Part shown: positions 18,825 to 27,118 of the stretch, one piece after another
Position numbering within the stretch: position 1 is the first letter of the stretch
Layout of the letters: each line of letters opens with the position of its first letter
DNA from: Caldilineaceae bacterium
GTDB lineage: Bacteria; Chloroflexota; Anaerolineae; Caldilineales; Caldilineaceae
DNA length: 64,000 bases
Assembly (NCBI GenBank): GCA_020634755.1
Contig: JACKBC010000037.1
Coordinates: 1-64,000 of the forward strand
Direction: 5' to 3'
The notes under the pieces: model-generated
What the model was told of the DNA's origin: nothing
Databases searched by the model: none
What the model saw: only the letters and a program-made list of their open reading frames with translations
Made by a program: the position numbers and the translations under genes

Positions 18825-19934
18825 ATGACCACCACTATTTCGGCCATTGAAACCACCGTTTTTCGTCTGCCCATGTATGGCGCGCTGCACTGGGGACAGC
18901 ACAGCTCCTTGAGCGAAGTGCGCCACGTGCTGGTGCGCGTGCACCTGAGCGACGGCAGCAGCGGCATGGCCGAAGCGCCGCCCCGCCCCACCATTTACGG
19001 CGAGACCGTGCAGAGCATTGTCAGCATTATCGACACTGAGCTGAGCCCGCGGCTTCTTGGCCAGCCCGCTGCCGATGTACGCGCTATTTATGCGCGCATG
19101 GAGCAGATCAAGAATAATCACGCGGCCAAAGGCGGTGTTGACATGGCGCTGCACGCGGCGTTGGCCCAAAGCAAAGGCACGTCGCTGGCCGCGCATTTGG
19201 GCGCCACGCAGGAGCGCATTAAGGTAAGCTACATTTTGGGCATTAACAATCGCGATGAAATGTTGGCCGAGGCCGAGAACGTCTTTCAACAAGGCGTGCG
19301 CGTTTTCAAAGTCAAAGTGGGGCGCAACTGGGCGGATGATCTGGCGCGCATTGCCGAATTGCAGCAGATCTATGGGCTGGCGCTGGCTCTTTATGCCGAT
19401 GCCAACGAATGCATGACCCCCGCCGAAGCGCCCGCCAAGCTGGAACAGCTGGCCGAGATGGGATTGCTCTATTGCGAAGAGCCGCTGCCCGTGGAGCAGA
19501 TCCAGGCGCGGGCGACGCTGCGGGCCGGTCAACATCTGCCGCTGATTGCCGACGACAGCACCTTGACCACGCGCGATTTGACGCGCGAACTGTGCTTTGA
19601 CACTTTTGATATTTTGAACATCAAAACCGCCCGCACCGGCTATACGGCCTCGCAACAGATGCTGGAGATGGCCACGCGGGCGGGCGGCAGCAAAGGCGTG
19701 ATGATTGGCTCACAGGCCAGCGCCGGGTTAGGCACGGCGCGCGCCGGTCTCTTTGCCGCCTTGCCGGGTATTGCGCATCCATCCGAGCTGAGCTTTTTCC
19801 TCAAGCTCAAAGAGGACATTATCAATCGCCCCATCCCCATTGTGGATGGCTACGTGGCCCTCAGTGATCTGCTGGCCGTAGAGGTGGATCAGGATCTGCT
19901 GCGTGCGCAGAGTAGGGCAACCGTCGCGGCATGA
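18825..19934 (+). CDS. Enolase-superfamily enzyme (mandelate racemase / muconate-lactonizing / dipeptide epimerase group)
   Basis: 369 residues, ATG preceded by AGGAAATT. The N-terminal capping domain (1-120) is followed by a TIM-barrel with the expected catalytic elements: KxK as FKVKVG near 162, metal ligands in DANE (near 191), CEEP (near 218) and ADDS (near 243), and the second base in NIKTAR (near 266). The K/K arrangement is that of the muconate-lactonizing subgroup, which includes L-Ala-D/L-Glu epimerases and N-succinylamino-acid racemases. The exact substrate cannot be read from sequence. With the M20 and P1 peptidases downstream, an amino-acid or dipeptide substrate is a reasonable inference. 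Confidence 0.88.
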   Translation: MTTTISAIETTVFRLPMYGALHWGQHSSLSEVRHVLVRVHLSDGSSGMAEAPPRPTIYGETVQSIVSIIDTELSPRLLGQPAADVRAIYARMEQIKNNHAAKGGVDMALHAALAQSKGTSLAAHLGATQERIKVSYILGINNRDEMLAEAENVFQQGVRVFKVKVGRNWADDLARIAELQQIYGLALALYADANECMTPAEAPAKLEQLAEMGLLYCEEPLPVEQIQARATLRAGQHLPLIADDSTLTTRDLTRELCFDTFDILNIKTARTGYTASQQMLEMATRAGGSKGVMIGSQASAGLGTARAGLFAALPGIAHPSELSFFLKLKEDIINRPIPIVDGYVALSDLLAVEVDQDLLRAQSRATVAA

Positions 19935-20012
19935 TGGGCGGCAGCGCCGCCACACACAGCCAGAAATGCGCAAGTCTGGAAACTTGCGCTACAGTTTTTC
20001 CAAGGAGTTTTC

Positions 20013-20906
20013 ATGCAGTCACTACCAGCCATTAGCGGCCCTTTGCGCATGTCGGAAATTATTGATCGGGCGTTTCGGCTTTATCAGCACTATTTTCGCA
20101 CCTTGATTATTTTGCCGCTGTTGACGTACATCCCCCTTGGCTTAATGCAGATTGCGGTCGTCATGATCGGTGGCAGCACCACGAATGCCGAACGCCAGAT
20201 CCTAGAGACAACCAGAGTGCTGTCCAGAGGAGGTGATGATGCAACAGCCATTTTTCTCGTGGTCATGGGGCTTGTTGTGGGGCTGATTGTCGTTGTGGTT
20301 GCCCTGACGTTGACCAATGCCAGCTCTCTCCAGGCCGCGCATGCCGTGCGTGGAGAAGCGCTGGCCGCCCTGCCGGCGTTGCGATTGGGGCTCAGGCGCG
20401 TTAGCGGCATTCTCAGATTAGGCGTAATCTTTTTGCTGGCCTTCATCCCACTACTCTTAGTCCTGGGTATGTTGGCGGCGGTGAATCCCGCATTGATGGG
20501 CTGCGGGGTGATTCTTTTCGTCCCACTGGGCATCTATGTGGGCGGCCGCATGACCGCGGTAACCGGCGCTTTCTACGCCGCCGGCGAGGGCCCCCTGGAT
20601 TCGATCCGCACCAGTTGGCGGCTGACTGAAGGCTATGTGTGGCGCAGTCTGGGTTTTGGCCTGCTCATCGGTATCCTCAGCGCCGTTATCAATTCGGGCA
20701 TTGGCGCTGTAATCGGCGCCGTCTTTGAACTGACCATGCCTTCGGTGGTGGGCGCCAGCCTCTCCGTCGCCACCACCACCGTCATCAACGCGCTGTGGCT
20801 GCCAGTTGGGCTGCTGGCCAACATGCTCTACTACTACGATTTACGCGTGCGTCAGGACGGGTACGATCTGGCGTTGCGGATCGATGAGTTGGCGGAGCAG
20901 GGGTAA
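20013..20906 (+). CDS. Multi-pass membrane protein (glycerophosphodiesterase-type membrane-domain-like)
   Basis: 297 residues with a good AAGGAG ribosome site 8 nt upstream. It starts with a conserved-looking amphipathic segment (LRMSEIIDRAFRLYQHYFRT) followed by about six hydrophobic segments (near 30-50, 85-105, 140-165, 165-185, 215-240, 250-275). This architecture, a 'RAFxLYxxxF' start plus six helices, matches proteins often annotated as membrane domain of glycerophosphoryl diester phosphodiesterase or DUF7847-like. No catalytic domain is attached. The role is unknown. It stands 78 bp after the enolase-superfamily gene. Confidence 0.75.
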   Translation: MQSLPAISGPLRMSEIIDRAFRLYQHYFRTLIILPLLTYIPLGLMQIAVVMIGGSTTNAERQILETTRVLSRGGDDATAIFLVVMGLVVGLIVVVVALTLTNASSLQAAHAVRGEALAALPALRLGLRRVSGILRLGVIFLLAFIPLLLVLGMLAAVNPALMGCGVILFVPLGIYVGGRMTAVTGAFYAAGEGPLDSIRTSWRLTEGYVWRSLGFGLLIGILSAVINSGIGAVIGAVFELTMPSVVGASLSVATTTVINALWLPVGLLANMLYYYDLRVRQDGYDLALRIDELAEQG

Positions 20907-20936
20907 TGGTGATTAGATTGATTGGGTTTTAATCAC

Positions 20937-21371
20937 CTAATTACCTAACACTTCAAACAGCTCGGGCGGCACCAGTCGATGATATGCGTCAAAAAAGCCA
21001 ATCTCGCGCCAGCGGGCGCGCAGCACCTCGCCGTTGTCTTCAATTACGGTCAAGTATTCCTGCGCATAGACCGTCTCATCTACAAAGCGGCCATCATACA
21101 CAAAGACAATCTCGTGACCAGACCGCTGCTCTACCGTAAACAGGTTTTCGATGACGCCCAGCAGCACCAAATCAGTGATCTCCTGGCCCAGTTCCTCGCC
21201 AATCTCACGGGCAATAGCCTCCCGCGTCGTCTCGCCCGGCTCCACGCCGCCGCCCAGCGGCCGATAAAACGGCGTCTCCTTGACCGAATCGAACGCTTCA
21301 AAAACTAAAATGCGATCTGCCACGCGAAAGACACAAATGGCAATCACCCGAATAAATGGCGGCTTGGACAT
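20937..21371 (-). CDS. Nudix hydrolase (MutT-like)
   Basis: 144 residues from the ATG at 21369-21371, chosen because AAGGAGATTGT precedes it; an in-frame ATG 15 codons further up lacks a site. The Nudix box runs from about residue 41 (GGGVEPGETTREAIAREIGE, then ELGQ), with the required G, E, REU and EE residues intact. The family cleaves nucleoside diphosphates linked to another group, using Mg. The substrate is not predictable. It is an isolated minus-strand gene between plus-strand neighbours. Confidence 0.92.
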   Translation of the reverse strand: MSKPPFIRVIAICVFRVADRILVFEAFDSVKETPFYRPLGGGVEPGETTREAIAREIGEELGQEITDLVLLGVIENLFTVEQRSGHEIVFVYDGRFVDETVYAQEYLTVIEDNGEVLRARWREIGFFDAYHRLVPPELFEVLGN

Positions 21372-21645
21372 ACAATCTCCTTTGTGATGAAAATTTGGGT
21401 TAGGGATTACGCCCACTCTTTGCGTATGAAAATCTGCATAATCCCTGAACTACTCCCTTATCAACCGATCCGCTGCGTCCAGCACCGGAAAAAGAATGGC
21501 CGCATTGTACCATACTTCCCGCAAATCGCGGCCGGCCAGAATACAACGGCGGCGCGGGCATATTGAGCCAATCAACAGGGCACGTCATCACCACACCATC
21601 CGCAAAATAAACGTTCTGCCACCCATGTGATACACTGCGTTCAAA

Positions 21646-21733
21646 ATCAGTACACCGCAACGGGGTTGGCGGTTCAGGCATCGTTTTCGATGGATAAATC
21701 GGGCCTCATCTCTTGTCGTTGCGAACGACTGAA
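21646..21733 (+). repeat. Family A element, copy 3 (88 bp)
   Basis: The left end, ATCAGTACACCGCAACGG, is a perfect match to the consensus. The right end (GTTGCGAACGACTGA) is diverged. It lies between the Nudix gene and the M20 peptidase gene, about 130 bp upstream of the latter. Confidence 0.75.
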
Positions 21734-21765
21734 AATCAAAAACGAATTCAACAATAAATTCCAGC

Positions 21766-21853
21766 TCTGCAACATTGCCACTTTGCAACATTGCCACTTT
21801 GCAACATTGCCACTTTGAAACATTGCCACTTTGCAACATTGCCACTTTGCAAC
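21766..21853. repeat. Tandem repeat, 16-bp unit, about 5.5 copies
   Basis: The unit TTTGCAACATTGCCAC repeats at 21782, 21798, 21814 and 21830, with partial copies on both sides; one base varies in the third full unit. Because 16 is not a multiple of three, the frames it opens upstream of the M20 gene are artefacts. It ends 12 bp before that gene's start and may affect its expression through copy-number change. Confidence 0.88.
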
Positions 21854-21865
21854 CCGAAACAAACC

Positions 21866-23095
21866 ATGACCATCTCTACCCTAGAACGCCATATCCTCGC
21901 CCGCATTGATGACGCCCAGCTGATCCAGTGGGTGCAGGAGTTGACGCGCATTCCCAGCGTGTGGCGGCCACAGACGGGCGCGGGGGAAGAGGCAGCGGCG
22001 CGTTGGGTGGCCGCGCGCTGTGGCGAGATGGGATTGGAGACCCATTTTGAAGAGGTGCAGCCCGGGCGCCCCAACGTGATTGCGCTTCATCATGGCCGCA
22101 ACAATGGCCCCACCCTTATGTTCGAGGGCCACACCGATGTCGTGACCGAGGGCGATCCCGCCCAGTGGACCGACCCGCCCTTTGCCGCCGTAATCCGCAA
22201 CGGGTGCATCTATGGCCGCGGGGCCAACGACATGAAGGCCGGTCTGGTCTGCGCGCTAATCGCCACCAAAGCCATTGTGGAAAGCAACGTGCGGCTCAAC
22301 GGCAACATTCTCATCGGCGCGGTCTGCGATGAAGAGGGGCAGATGATCGGCATCAAAGATTTTGTGCGCCGGGGCTGGGCCGACCGCGTCGACGCCGCTA
22401 TTATCTGCGAGCCCGAGGAGAACCATCTCTGCATTGCCCAAAAGGGCGTCATGTGGATGCGCGTGCGCATTGAGGGCGTCATGGCCCACGGCGCTATGCC
22501 GCTCACCGGCGTCAACAGCGCCTACCCCATGGCGCGTCTGCTGACGTTGGTGCACAGCTTGGAGGAGCGCGAAATCGCCCGCTTTGGTTGCCACGAATTC
22601 TTGGGGCAACCTAGCATTACGCCCACGATTTTGCGTTCGCCCCATGTGGGTGAACCGCAAAATAACGTCATGCCCGGCGCCACCGAAACCATTCTAGACT
22701 TTCGCCTGATTCCGGGTCAGGATGCCGCATGGCTGGCCCAACAGGTGCAGACTATGGCCGCCGCGGCCTGCGCCGCCGATGAGCGTCTCTGCTTTCAGGC
22801 GGAAGTGCTGGAAGTGCGCCATCCCACACACACGGGTCGTACGGAGCCACTCGTCATGGAGCTGGCCAACGCCTATCGCGACCTAACTGGTAGCGAGCCC
22901 ATTTATGGTGGCGTACCGGGTTCCACCGACGGCACCATTCTCAACGCCCAAAAGGGCATTCCCATTGTCACCTGTGGTCCCGGCGACATCCACATTCCGC
23001 ACCACGTGGATGAATGGGTCAGCATTGCGGAAATCAAGACGGCAGCGCGGCTCTATGTGCTGGCGGCGCTGCGATTTTTGGGAGTGGGAGAGTAG
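21866..23095 (+). CDS. M20 family metallopeptidase (ArgE/DapE/CPG2 type)
   Basis: 409 residues from the ATG at 21866. The longer in-frame start at 21791 only adds residues encoded by the 16-bp tandem repeat, so I reject it. Zinc-site elements are present: the first metal His in FEGHTDVV (near 87) with the bridging Asp in GRGANDMKAG (near 122), the catalytic EE in VCDEEGQ (near 157), an Asp/Glu ligand in CEPEENHL (near 183), and the last His in HIPHHVDEWV (near 380). The family hydrolyses N-acyl amino acids or small peptides, for example acetylornithine or succinyl-diaminopimelate. The specific substrate is uncertain. The GT39 gene begins 15 bp downstream. Confidence 0.92.
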   Translation: MTISTLERHILARIDDAQLIQWVQELTRIPSVWRPQTGAGEEAAARWVAARCGEMGLETHFEEVQPGRPNVIALHHGRNNGPTLMFEGHTDVVTEGDPAQWTDPPFAAVIRNGCIYGRGANDMKAGLVCALIATKAIVESNVRLNGNILIGAVCDEEGQMIGIKDFVRRGWADRVDAAIICEPEENHLCIAQKGVMWMRVRIEGVMAHGAMPLTGVNSAYPMARLLTLVHSLEEREIARFGCHEFLGQPSITPTILRSPHVGEPQNNVMPGATETILDFRLIPGQDAAWLAQQVQTMAAAACAADERLCFQAEVLEVRHPTHTGRTEPLVMELANAYRDLTGSEPIYGGVPGSTDGTILNAQKGIPIVTCGPGDIHIPHHVDEWVSIAEIKTAARLYVLAALRFLGVGE

Positions 23096-23110
23096 GGAAA
23101 ACAATTACCC

Positions 23111-24595
23111 ATGCGATCAATTCCCAAAAACCCACTTGCCTTGTTGCTAATATTGGCCGGCGTCAAGCTGATGATTCACCTACTCACAAATGGCCAGTAC
23201 GGTTTTCATCGTGACGAACTCTACTACATTGTGGGTGGCTTTCATCCGGACTTTGGCTATGTGGACCACCCGCCGCTTACGCCGCTGCTGGCCAGGCTGG
23301 CAGTTGAACTATTTGGCCCGTCGGTGGCTGGGCTGCGCCTCTTTCCGGCGCTGGTTGGGGCGTCTATTGTATTACTCACAGGCATACTGACGCGCCAGCT
23401 TGGCGGCGACCGTTTTGCGCAAGGTTTGGCTGCGCTCTGCGTCATTTTGTCACCGCTCTATTTGTTAACAAACACGCTCTTTCAGACAGTCACATTTGAT
23501 CAGCTAGTTTGGGTTCTGTCCACCGTTCTGGTCATGCACCTGGTCAAGACGGGCAACCATAACACCTGGCTCGCCATTGGCTTTGTGCTCGGTATTGGGT
23601 TGCAGATCAAGCACACGGCGCTGCTCTTTGGGTTCGGTCTGGTCATTGCGCTGCTGTTGACTGCTCAACGCAAGCAATTTGCGTCAACTTGGCCCTGGCT
23701 CGGCGGCCTCGTGGCGCTGCTTATCTTTTTACCCAACCTGATTTGGCAAAGCGTCAACGATTGGCCAACGCTGGAATTTATCCTCAATAACAATGCCAAT
23801 GTACAATCAGCCTCGTCACGGATCGAGTTCTTGGCGCTGCAGATCATCTTTTTGGGTATCCCAGCATTCCCGATTGCCGTTGCCGGTCTCCTCCGTCTCT
23901 TTAGAAGCCGCAGTGAAGCGATGCGCCTGCTGGGTTGGCTCTACTTGAGCATCATGTTGCTCCTTTTGGTTGTGGGTGGCAAGCCGTACTATCCGGCGCC
24001 GCTGTATCCCATTCTCTACGCCAGCGGCGCCATTGTGGTCACAGAGCAGTTGCGGCAACGAAAGTGGAACAGATTGCGACCGGTACTGATTGGGGCACTG
24101 CTTGCAATCACGCTCCCTTTTGTGCCGCTTGTCTTGCCTGTGTTGCCACCGCCCACATTTGCAGCATATCAAGCATATTATCCGCAAAATGATTTTGCCG
24201 AAATGTTTGGGTGGGAAGAGCTGGTTGAGGCCGTGCAGGGCGTTTATGCACAATTGCCGCCCGACGAGCAGGACAAAAGTACGATCCTGACCTCAAACTA
24301 TGGCAGCGCGGCGGCCATCGACCTGTTGGGTGCATCGCGTGGGCTACCCAATGCACACAGCGGCCACAATACCTATTACTTCTGGGGGCCGGGTGACGCG
24401 CCGGTCGAGGCAATAATTGCCGTGGGATTCCAGCGCACAGATTTGGAAGGAAATTGTGCAGAGGTACAAGAGGCGGCAGTGGTATCAAATCGATTTAGCA
24501 TTGACAATGAGGAAGCCGGTCGTCCGATTTACCTTTGCCAGCGGCCAAACGTGACGCTTCAAGAAATCTGGCCGCAACTAAAACACTTTCAATAG
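23111..24595 (+). CDS. GT39-family membrane glycosyltransferase (ArnT/PMT-like)
   Basis: 494 residues, about ten membrane segments. Near the N-terminus, after the first helix, is the family signature FHRDELYYIVGG followed by GYVDHPPLTPLLA, where the Asp/Glu of the first external loop are catalytic in the GT-C fold. Such enzymes move a sugar from a polyprenyl-phosphate donor onto protein or lipid at the outer face of the membrane. The C-terminal soluble domain (from about 350) ends with a Cys pair (NCAE... and LCQR). Acceptor and donor are not known. Abundant secreted Thr/Ser-rich proteins in the window are plausible acceptors, but that is only inference. Confidence 0.88.
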   Translation: MRSIPKNPLALLLILAGVKLMIHLLTNGQYGFHRDELYYIVGGFHPDFGYVDHPPLTPLLARLAVELFGPSVAGLRLFPALVGASIVLLTGILTRQLGGDRFAQGLAALCVILSPLYLLTNTLFQTVTFDQLVWVLSTVLVMHLVKTGNHNTWLAIGFVLGIGLQIKHTALLFGFGLVIALLLTAQRKQFASTWPWLGGLVALLIFLPNLIWQSVNDWPTLEFILNNNANVQSASSRIEFLALQIIFLGIPAFPIAVAGLLRLFRSRSEAMRLLGWLYLSIMLLLLVVGGKPYYPAPLYPILYASGAIVVTEQLRQRKWNRLRPVLIGALLAITLPFVPLVLPVLPPPTFAAYQAYYPQNDFAEMFGWEELVEAVQGVYAQLPPDEQDKSTILTSNYGSAAAIDLLGASRGLPNAHSGHNTYYFWGPGDAPVEAIIAVGFQRTDLEGNCAEVQEAAVVSNRFSIDNEEAGRPIYLCQRPNVTLQEIWPQLKHFQ

Positions 24596-24610
24596 AGTCA
24601 ATAGTCAACG

Positions 24611-25771
24611 ATGGATAAGTCTGTTTTTACTGCAAACCGTCGCGCCCGCGACCTGGGTCTAACCCACTGGAGGCTGCCGCCCGGTCCGCTCAACGCCATT
24701 ACGGATGTGGCGGGCGTGTGCGTGGGCCATACGACGCTCATTAAAGGCGAGGGGCCGCTGGTGCGCGGGCGGGGGCCAGTGCGCACGGGCGTCACCGTGG
24801 TGCTGCCGCACGCCGGAAATCTATTTCGGGAAAAAGTACGCGCTGCCGTCTACACCATCAACGGTTTTGGCAAGGCGTGCGGTTTTGAGGAAGTACGCGA
24901 GCTGGGCGTCATCGAATCGCCCATTGCGCTGACCAATACGCTCAACGTCTGGCGCGTGGCCGATGCGCTGGCCGACTATACGCTGCACCACAATCCGGAG
25001 ATCGGCGTCAGCACATCCAGCTTTAACGCGCTGGTGGGCGAGTGCAACGACGGCTATCTCAACGACATCCAGGGTCGCCACGTACATGCCGAACATGTGT
25101 GGGCCGCGCTGGAAGCGGCCAGCGCTGGTCCGGTGGCCCAAGGCTGCGTGGGCGCCGGGACCGGCACATCCTGCTTTGGCTGGAAAGGCGGCATCGGCAC
25201 ATCCAGCCGCGCGCTGGCTATTCCGCAACAGCCGGACGCCCCTGCGCCCACGCAGGCATTCACCGTGGGCTGTCTGGTGCAGTCTAATTTTGGCCGACCG
25301 GAAGAGTTACTCTTTGGGGGCGTGCACGTAGGGCGCCATTTGCAACCACCGCCCGAATCGAAATCCGCGCTAGAAAACGATAGCGGCGAAAAAGGCTCGA
25401 TCATGATGGTTTTGGCCACCGATGCCCCGCTGGATGCGCGCCAGCTGCAGCGGCTGGCCGTGCGCGCCGCCGCCGGTTTGGCGCGCACCGGCAGCCACAT
25501 CGGCCACGGCTCGGGGGATTTTGTAATTGCCTTTAGCACGGCGCAGCGCGTCCACCACTGGCCAGATAGCCTGCTCACCACCCAGACTGCCCTGGCCGAC
25601 GAGCCGCGCGCCATGCAGTGGCTGCTGCCCGCGGTGGTCGAATGCGTCGAGGAAGCGGTGCTCAATTCGCTCTGCGCCGCCCACACCATGCGCGGGCGCA
25701 CCGGTCACGTGCGCCACGCCTTACCGCTGGACCAAGTGGCGCAGTTGCTCCAAAATCCAATTCTGTCGTAG
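24611..25771 (+). CDS. P1 family peptidase (DmpA / L-aminopeptidase D-Ala-esterase type)
   Basis: 386 residues. The family folds as an Ntn-like hydrolase that cuts itself before a catalytic Ser or Thr. Here the conserved region near residue 181 (VGAGTGTSCFGWKGGIGTSS) fits the glycine-rich segment preceding the autocleavage site, and the N-terminal NAITDVAGVCVGH is the typical family start. DmpA-type enzymes release N-terminal residues, including D-Ala, from peptides or amides. It follows the GT39 gene by 15 bp and precedes the oxidoreductase by 21 bp, suggesting one transcript from the M20 gene onwards. No good ribosome site is visible before the ATG at 24611. Confidence 0.9.
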   Translation: MDKSVFTANRRARDLGLTHWRLPPGPLNAITDVAGVCVGHTTLIKGEGPLVRGRGPVRTGVTVVLPHAGNLFREKVRAAVYTINGFGKACGFEEVRELGVIESPIALTNTLNVWRVADALADYTLHHNPEIGVSTSSFNALVGECNDGYLNDIQGRHVHAEHVWAALEAASAGPVAQGCVGAGTGTSCFGWKGGIGTSSRALAIPQQPDAPAPTQAFTVGCLVQSNFGRPEELLFGGVHVGRHLQPPPESKSALENDSGEKGSIMMVLATDAPLDARQLQRLAVRAAAGLARTGSHIGHGSGDFVIAFSTAQRVHHWPDSLLTTQTALADEPRAMQWLLPAVVECVEEAVLNSLCAAHTMRGRTGHVRHALPLDQVAQLLQNPILS

Positions 25772-25792
25772 GCCGCTCTTTTAGGAGACATA

Positions 25793-26869
25793 ATGGGCAA
25801 GTTTAAAGTAGTAGGCATCAACTTTGATCACATGCACATGGGCGATCTGTTGCGTCAGGTTCAGGCCCATCCGGACACCGAGATTGTGGGCATTTGTCAC
25901 GAAGAGCCGACGCGCATGGAAACAACCGCGCGCGCCCTGGCAATTCCCGACGCCCAAATTTTCACCGACTACCAGCGCTGTCTAGAATCCACACAGCCGG
26001 ACATTGCTATCCTCTGTCCGGCCACGGCCACGCATGGCTTGTGGGTGGAACGGGTGGCGCCCTTTGGCGTTCACCTGTTGGTGGAAAAGCCCTTTGCGGC
26101 CTCGCTAGCCGAAGCCGACGCCATGATGGCGGCTGTGGCCGCCACCGGCAAAACGCTAGTCATCAACTGGCCGCTGGCGTGGTATCCGCCGCATGTGACC
26201 ACCAAGCGTCTGATCGATGAAGGTGTTATTGGCAACGTGCTTGAAGTGCATTACTACGACGGCAACCGCGGTCCGCTGCGTCATCTGGCCGACAAGGTCG
26301 AAGTGACGCCCGCGGAGGCCGCGGCCCAAAAACGCCAAAGCTGGTTCTATCAACGTGATAAGGGGGGCGGTTCACTGCTCGACTATCTGGGCTACGGCGT
26401 GACGTTGGGCGCCTGGTTTCATGATGGCGACAAGCCGCTGGATGTGACCACCGTGGTGGATCAACCGGCGGGCCTGGAAGTGGATGAACATAGCATTACC
26501 ATTGCGCGCTACGCCAAGGGGCTCTCTAAATACGAAACGCGTTGGGGCGCCTTTACCGACCCGTGGACCCATCAGCCGCAACCGAAATGCGGCTTTGTAG
26601 TGGTGGGCGACCAAGGCACCATCAGCTCGTATGATTATGAACCCACCATCTGCGTGCAGACGCGCGCGAACCCCGCCGGCGAAGTCGTTCCGGTAGACCT
26701 ATTGCAGCCGCCTTTCCAAAACCCGGTGCAAAATCTGATCCACCATTTACAGACCGGCGCACCCGTCCATCCCCCGCTCTCACCCGTCATTTGCCGCATT
26801 GGTCAACAAATTGTGGATACAGCCATCCTGAGCGCGCAGCGGGGTTGTACCGTGCCATTGCTGCCATAG
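25793..26869 (+). CDS. Gfo/Idh/MocA family oxidoreductase
   Basis: 358 residues with ribosome site TTAGGAGACATA. An N-terminal Rossmann fold (1-125) contains the family motif VEKPFA near residue 98, where the Lys is catalytic. The C-terminal alpha/beta domain (130-330) includes GGGSLLDYLGYG in place of the usual G-G-x-x-x-D-x-G/H. These enzymes use NAD(P) to oxidise or reduce sugars and cyclitols. The N-terminus (KVVGINFDHMHMGDLLRQV) lacks the canonical GxGxxG in its usual spacing and has GINFDHMHMG instead, so cofactor binding may be atypical. It is the last gene of the 21.9-26.9 kb run. Confidence 0.87.
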   Translation: MGKFKVVGINFDHMHMGDLLRQVQAHPDTEIVGICHEEPTRMETTARALAIPDAQIFTDYQRCLESTQPDIAILCPATATHGLWVERVAPFGVHLLVEKPFAASLAEADAMMAAVAATGKTLVINWPLAWYPPHVTTKRLIDEGVIGNVLEVHYYDGNRGPLRHLADKVEVTPAEAAAQKRQSWFYQRDKGGGSLLDYLGYGVTLGAWFHDGDKPLDVTTVVDQPAGLEVDEHSITIARYAKGLSKYETRWGAFTDPWTHQPQPKCGFVVVGDQGTISSYDYEPTICVQTRANPAGEVVPVDLLQPPFQNPVQNLIHHLQTGAPVHPPLSPVICRIGQQIVDTAILSAQRGCTVPLLP

Positions 26870-26905
26870 GCGAATCACTTTGGGGATCTTCATTGGTATG
26901 CCTTT

Positions 26906-27033
26906 AGCGCAATCGCGTAACTTAAAAAAGTAGGGTTAAAACCCTGGGCTAACACAGAAAAGCGGTTTCGACCGCTTGGCATCCAGTTGGAGGCGGCTTC
27001 GCGCTGTCAGTGGCCGCATTTATCCGCTGCTAT
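26906..27033 (+). repeat. Family B element, copy 2 (right end diverged)
   Basis: The left terminus is AGCGCAATCGCG, 11 of 12 matching the family B end. The interior shares CTTAAAAAAG, AGCGGTTTCGACCGCTT and ATTTATCCG with copies 1 and 3. The right terminal repeat cannot be recognised. It fills most of the gap upstream of dnaE2. Confidence 0.7.
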
Positions 27034-27118
27034 CTTTTTGTGTAAACCATTCTGTGTTTTTTGTGTTTTGTGGCTATGATAAGATTTATCAGTCAACCAG
27101 GTAACGTCAACTAAATTT

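Noticed and set aside
21791..21865. N-terminal extension of the M20 peptidase
   Set aside because: It is encoded wholly by the 16-bp tandem repeat. The later ATG at 21866 begins the conserved protein.
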